A stretch of 64,000 bases of DNA from Lentihominibacter butyricus (GTDB lineage: Bacteria > Bacillota > Clostridia > Peptostreptococcales > Anaerovoracaceae), in assembly GCF_025567305.1 (NCBI RefSeq), contig NZ_JAOQJP010000011.1, forward strand, positions 62,001 to 126,000, written 5' to 3'. Shown here piece by piece: positions 59,787-64,000 of the stretch. The position numbers and the translations under genes were made by a program. Every line of letters begins with the position of its first letter. Position 1 is the first letter of the stretch. The notes under the pieces are model-generated. The model was not told the origin of the DNA. It saw only the letters and a list, made by a program, of their open reading frames with translations, and made no database searches.

Positions 59787-59928
59787 GAAGAAATACCTAT
59801 CAGCTTTATAGTAATGTGACAGTATGAAGACTGCGGCGAATGCTCATTGTCTGTCGCAGTAGCCGTACTTACAGGGATTCTTCTTTCGATATTACGTGTA
59901 ATTACCTATAATATAAGTTATCTGATAA

Positions 59929-59958
59929 AAATCCCCGGAATAAAATCCGGGGATTTTT
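59929..59958 (+). terminator. Intrinsic terminator
   Basis: AAATCCCCGGA / TCCGGGGATTTTTT with a 6-nt loop. It ends the regulator transcript. The rest of 59787-60103 shows no gene I can support. Confidence 0.85.
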
Positions 59959-60103
59959 TCGTGCTAAAAAATGAGAAGCAATTCTTATGGATTTTTCTGA
60001 AAATTACAATTAAAATAAAATCAACAGACAAGCTTGTTACTGAACTAAATCAAAACTGATTTAAAACTGAAATCATATGGAATTTGTAAGGAGGTTATGG
60101 TAA

Positions 60104-60316
60104 ATGACAAACTTGGCAAAGTTTTACTGGTCGTTATGGATCGGAGGCTGGACCGGCATATATGTCATCTGTTATCTGTTCAGCCCACTGGCTAAGTATG
60201 GATGTATTTGGATAACATTTGTTGCATTGCCGATATTCTTTAATGGCGGTGCATTGAGAAAAGATTTTTTCCCGCAGATAGTAAGCAGCTGGCTGGGTGT
60301 TGCATCCGGTGCATGA
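60104..60316 (+). pseudogene. Membrane protein fragment (DUF1097-like)
   Basis: 70 aa with two or three hydrophobic segments (LWIGGWTGIYVICYLFSP, WITFVALPIFFNGG). GGAGGT ribosome site. It ends early compared with similar membrane proteins and runs into a fragment of another family, so it is probably truncated. Confidence 0.45.
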
Positions 60317-60470
60317 TTACTGCCTGATCCGTCAGGGCGTGTACTTCATGGAACTGGTCCAGAGCCATGAACTTGCAAAAGACAAGGTATACGAATTTTG
60401 TTTCGTTGTTGCCTCGCTTAAGATCAGAGGTGCAACAGGAATGTTTATCAGACCGATTGCAATAGTCTAG
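60315..60470 (+). pseudogene. C-terminal fragment of a cyclase/kynurenine formamidase-like protein
   Basis: Reads GVYFMELVQSHELAKDKVYE then FVVASLKIRGATGMFIRPIA and stop, the usual end of the cyclase family (…PLKIxGGTGxPxRPIA). It has no N-terminal part or metal-site residues and is in a different frame from the preceding fragment. Confidence 0.55.
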
Positions 60471-60615
60471 TCGCATCTGATATTATAATGATACATCAAT
60501 GGTGATCGGACCGTGAAAGTTCGAGATGCTTGTTGTCGGGACAGTGGATATTTCCGCTGTTCCGATGATGAATATATGGCAGTTTTTATGCAGATACATA
60601 AAAAAGAGGTCTATT

Positions 60616-61560
60616 GTGGAAAAAGGTACAGTTTTTAATATACAGCGCTATACGATAAATGACGGCCCCGGGATCAGGACTGAGATCTTTGTAAAAGGCT
60701 GTATGATGAAATGTAAATGGTGCAGCAACCCTGAAAGTCAGAGGCTGGCGAAAGAACCGGGCGTATATCCTGTAAAATGTATTTCGGAAGAAAAGTGCGG
60801 CCTTTGCATAAAGGCATGCAGACAGCAGGCTCTCCTCTTTGGAAGAGAAAAGATCGCAGGAATAGACAGAAGCAGGTGCGTCGGATGCCTGAAATGTGTA
60901 GAAGCATGTCCGTCAGGTGCTTTAAAAGCATGGGGCGAGGATATGTCCGTCAGCGACGTCATGGCAGTGATCGAAAAGGACAGGAACTACTATGAACGAT
61001 CCGGAGGCGGGGTCACAGTTTCCGGCGGAGATCCTCTGATGCAGAGTGATTTTACCAGGGAGCTTCTTAAAGCCTGTCGTGATGCGGGGATACACACATG
61101 CCTGGAATCCACATTCAATATCGACTGGAAAATCGCAGAAGATGTGGTCAGGTATGCAGACCTGATCATTTCTGATATAAAGCATATGGATAGTGAGATA
61201 CATAGAAAGTATACCGGGGCAGGTTGTGAAAAAGTACTGGAAAATCTCAGGCGTCTGGCTCTCGACGGACATGATATGATCCTGAGGATCCCTCTTATAC
61301 CGGGAATAAATGACGATATGCAGAACATAAGCAGGACTGCGGATTTTATAGAGCAGAACATAGGAGAACGGCTGAAGACCCTGCAGCTGCTGAGTTTTAT
61401 GAGAATGGGCGAAGAGAAGTGCATGTCGCTGGACAGGGTATATGAGATGAAAGATCTGGAATTCGACAGAGAAGAGTTCCAGGAGAAAGTTGAGAAAATA
61501 GCAGGTTATTTCAATGACCGAGGAATACATTGTGTCGTAGGCACGAAAGAAAAAGAATGA
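60616..61560 (+). CDS. Glycyl-radical enzyme activating enzyme (radical SAM)
   Basis: 314 aa. Radical SAM motif CMMKCKWCSNPES (CxxxCxxC, about 31-38) after NDGPGIRTEIFVKG. A two-cluster ferredoxin insert follows: CGLCIKACRQQ and CVGCLKCVEACPSGA. SAM-binding SGGDPLMQ follows. Start at GTG 60616 after AGAGGT, giving the usual length; an ATG at 60526 gives an unlikely extension. It generates the glycyl radical in the next gene's product. Confidence 0.93.
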   Translation: MEKGTVFNIQRYTINDGPGIRTEIFVKGCMMKCKWCSNPESQRLAKEPGVYPVKCISEEKCGLCIKACRQQALLFGREKIAGIDRSRCVGCLKCVEACPSGALKAWGEDMSVSDVMAVIEKDRNYYERSGGGVTVSGGDPLMQSDFTRELLKACRDAGIHTCLESTFNIDWKIAEDVVRYADLIISDIKHMDSEIHRKYTGAGCEKVLENLRRLALDGHDMILRIPLIPGINDDMQNISRTADFIEQNIGERLKTLQLLSFMRMGEEKCMSLDRVYEMKDLEFDREEFQEKVEKIAGYFNDRGIHCVVGTKEKE

Positions 61561-61580
61561 TCTGAAGGGAGGATATGAGT

Positions 61581-64000
61581 ATGAATAATATACATTGTAC
61601 GGCACGAGGCGTCGACCCGTTTGACAAGACATACAGCATCGGGTACGAAGTCGGCCACAAAGACTGGTCACCGTATCCGCGCGTGAATCACCTGAGAAAG
61701 GCGTTTCTGGATCGTGAATATCTCATAGATGTGGAGCGTTTCAGGAATATCACGGAAGCGTATCAGGAAAATGAAAGGGCAACTGTAAAGATCAGGTGTG
61801 CAAAGGCTTTTGAAAAAATACTGCTGAATGCCACACTCAGGATCTACGATGAAGATCTGATACTGGGCGAAATATGTGCTCCGGCAAAGGCTTCACCTCA
61901 GTATCCTGAGTTCTCGATCGACTGGATGCTTCATGAAGCACTTTACGAGCCGTTTGAAGAACGCGCACATGATCAGCATTATTTTGCAAATGAAGAAGAC
62001 AGGAAAGAATTCATAGAGCTCTGTCATTACTGGAAAGGAAAAACCGTTGAGGATCTCGCCAATGAATACATGGATGAGGAAATGGTAAAGGGTTCGGAGA
62101 CAGGCAAGAAGATCTTTCAGACGAATCTGTATCACTATGGCGGTATCGGCCATCTTGTCATGGATTATCAGAGGCTTATGAAAGAAGGCTTTGACGGCAT
62201 GATAAAAAGAGCCGAGGAAGGCCTTGCAAAGCTGACAAAAGAAGACCCGGATTTTGCAGTAAAGAGAGAATTCTATGAGGCTGTCCTCATCTGTCATAAT
62301 GCGGCGAAGAAATATATCGGCAGATATGAGAAACTGGCTCGTCAGAAGGCGGAAGAAGAAAGTGACGCTGTGAGGAAGGCTGAGCTGCTGGCTATGGCGG
62401 ACAACTGCAGACAGATCGCGGGCGGACCGGCTGAGAGCTTCTGGCAGGCGCTGCAGCTGTTCAACTTTGCAACTACGATGACGCAGATCGAAAGCAACGG
62501 GCATTCGGTTTCATACGGCAGAATGGATCAGTGGCTGTATCCTTATTACGAAAAGGACATCGCTGATGGCGTTATAACAAAGGAATTCGCACAGGAGCTT
62601 CTTGAAGTGACATTCGTGAAGATGAACAATCCTACGAAAGTGAGAGACGGAGGAACGGCTAAAGTAAGACAGGGCAGAGGCTTTGGCGGAGAGTGTCTCA
62701 CCATAGGCGGCTCCGATAAAGACGGCAACGATCTGACCAACGATCTGACGATGATGATGCTTGATGCGTCTGTCCACACCAGGATGATGTGTCCGTGGCT
62801 TCTGGTCAGGATGCATAAAGGCACACCGTATGAATTAAAGGTGAAGGTCGTTGAGTGTATCAGGGCAGGTTACGGACATCCGAAGATCTTCAATGATGCT
62901 CCGACGATAAAGGCTTTCCAAAAGAAAGGCGTACCGCATGATGAAGCGGCAGATTATGCGATCGTAGGCTGTGTAGAGCCGTCGATCCCCGGCAGGGAAT
63001 ACGGCTGGCATGATGCTGCATATATAAATACAGCTAAATTCATGGAAATGGTACTCAACGGCGGACGATGCCTGGACTGCGGCGAGCATTGCCCTCGCTG
63101 GGAAAAGTGCGGAGCGCTGGGCAAGCATCTCGGACCGGATACAGGAAATCTGGCTGACTATAAGGATATGGATGAGCTCCTTGAAAGCGTAAAGAAGCAG
63201 TTCAAATACTGGATCGATCAGATGTGCGCGTCGCTCAATGTGATAGACCGGGCACACAGGGAAAGAAAGCCGCTTCCTTATGTGTCGGCATTCTTCGTTG
63301 ATTGTCTTGAAAAAGGCGTGGATATTTCCGCAGGAGGAGCGAAATACAACGGCATAGGGCCTCAGGCACTGGGCGTTGCAACGTGTGCTGATTCACTCGT
63401 CACTATAAAACAGCTGGTATTCGACGAAAAAAGATATACCGGAGCGGAACTCCTTCAGGCTCTGAAAGACAACTGGGAAGGCCATGAAGTGCTGCATCAC
63501 CTGATCAACAGTCCTAAGGTCCATCATTACGGCAACGATGACGATTATGCAGATGAAATGTTCAAATTCATATTTGAATGCTACTGCAGTACGCTGATCG
63601 GAAGACCGACGATAAGAGGCGGTCAGTTCAATTCTGGGGTATATTCGGTAAGCGGCAATGTTTCAATGGGACTGGGAACGAATGCTTCTCTGGATGGAAG
63701 AAGTAAGGGCGAAGCTATATCGGACAACATGGGTCCTGTACATACAGAGCTGGGTTCGCATGATACAAACGGGCCTACTGCGCTGGCGAATTCTGTGGGA
63801 AAAGTCGATCACAGTATGGCGCCGAATGGAACACTGCTTAATGTCAAGTTCCCTGAAAATGCAGTAGGCGGTATAGAAGGAAGAGATAACCTGATAAGCT
63901 TTATAGACGGTTATCTTGCGAATGATCCGATGCATGTGCAGTTCAATATCATGAGTTCTGAAACGATGAGGGCTGCGCAGAAAGATCCTGACAGTTATCG
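61581..64000 (+). CDS. Glycyl-radical enzyme, N-terminal 806 codons
   Basis: Open to the right edge, so the C-terminal glycyl-radical loop is outside the window. Pyruvate formate-lyase family: active-site CVEP with Cys about 464, preceded by YAIVG, followed by GWHDAA as in dehydratase/lyase-type members (glycerol dehydratase, isethionate lyase). Unusual is C497-x2-C-x3-C-x5-C just after it. Start at ATG 61581, 8 nt after GGGAGG. Substrate unknown; not HypD by its active-site motif. Confidence 0.9.
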   Translation, partial: MNNIHCTARGVDPFDKTYSIGYEVGHKDWSPYPRVNHLRKAFLDREYLIDVERFRNITEAYQENERATVKIRCAKAFEKILLNATLRIYDEDLILGEICAPAKASPQYPEFSIDWMLHEALYEPFEERAHDQHYFANEEDRKEFIELCHYWKGKTVEDLANEYMDEEMVKGSETGKKIFQTNLYHYGGIGHLVMDYQRLMKEGFDGMIKRAEEGLAKLTKEDPDFAVKREFYEAVLICHNAAKKYIGRYEKLARQKAEEESDAVRKAELLAMADNCRQIAGGPAESFWQALQLFNFATTMTQIESNGHSVSYGRMDQWLYPYYEKDIADGVITKEFAQELLEVTFVKMNNPTKVRDGGTAKVRQGRGFGGECLTIGGSDKDGNDLTNDLTMMMLDASVHTRMMCPWLLVRMHKGTPYELKVKVVECIRAGYGHPKIFNDAPTIKAFQKKGVPHDEAADYAIVGCVEPSIPGREYGWHDAAYINTAKFMEMVLNGGRCLDCGEHCPRWEKCGALGKHLGPDTGNLADYKDMDELLESVKKQFKYWIDQMCASLNVIDRAHRERKPLPYVSAFFVDCLEKGVDISAGGAKYNGIGPQALGVATCADSLVTIKQLVFDEKRYTGAELLQALKDNWEGHEVLHHLINSPKVHHYGNDDDYADEMFKFIFECYCSTLIGRPTIRGGQFNSGVYSVSGNVSMGLGTNASLDGRSKGEAISDNMGPVHTELGSHDTNGPTALANSVGKVDHSMAPNGTLLNVKFPENAVGGIEGRDNLISFIDGYLANDPMHVQFNIMSSETMRAAQKDPDSY

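Noticed and set aside
59847..60059. 70-codon rightward frame after the LuxR gene
   Set aside because: It contains the terminator hairpin at 59929-59958 and lacks a ribosome site.

Overview
The window looks like a chromosomal segment of an anaerobic Clostridia member (Eubacteriales, perhaps near the Anaerovoracaceae or Peptostreptococcales; this placement is inference from gene content). It carries a Gram-positive PolC, the MEP isoprenoid genes dxr and ispG, the order cdsA-dxr-rseP-ispG-polC followed by rimP-nusA-ylxR-ylxQ-infB-rbfA-nrnA-truB-ribF, and an oxygen-sensitive glycyl-radical enzyme with its activase. Layout: 2-7751 is the envelope/isoprenoid/replication operon, whose PolC has no proofreading exonuclease domain. 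7825-17032 is an accessory island between polC and rimP, visibly more AT-rich in places. It holds an HxlR regulator beside a broken nitroreductase, a CNNM/CorC-type ion transporter preceded by a leader peptide and attenuator, and a sigma-54-controlled catabolic module (two M20 amidohydrolases, an enhancer-binding activator and a sodium:solute symporter). 17262-25767 is the rimP-infB-ribF translation operon. 25880-25956 is tRNA-Pro(CGG), the integration site of a prophage of about 32 kb. The prophage (25934-58367, bounded by a perfect 76-bp direct repeat) has a leftward lysogeny block: integrase, a type III ToxN/AbiQ toxin with an RNA antitoxin, cargo genes, an ImmA-like protease and a repressor. 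A rightward early block follows: Cro-like and excisionase-like proteins, ERF annealing protein, nuclease, replication organiser with an iteron-like candidate origin, helicase loader, resolvase, SSB, a dNTP diphosphohydrolase and a late regulator. A leftward accessory block carries a Panacea-type toxin-antitoxin pair, an LPD29 protein and small proteins; it adjoins a candidate type I toxin with an ATT start. The rightward late block has terminase, portal, scaffold, P22-like coat, head-completion and stabilisation-like proteins, fibre-like proteins and a holin/amidase lysis cassette. No tape measure, tail tube or ejection proteins are seen, so a short-tailed virion is likely. To the right of attR lies the 3' remnant of an older related integrase, then a chromosomal locus with a LuxR-type regulator, decayed genes, a glycyl-radical activase and the first 806 codons of a glycyl-radical enzyme that runs off the window. 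The points most worth checking are the type I toxin with an ATT start, the toxI repeats, the leader-peptide attenuator before the CNNM gene, the exonuclease-less PolC, the candidate phage origin, the G-tract fibre genes and the structured gap between terS and terL.
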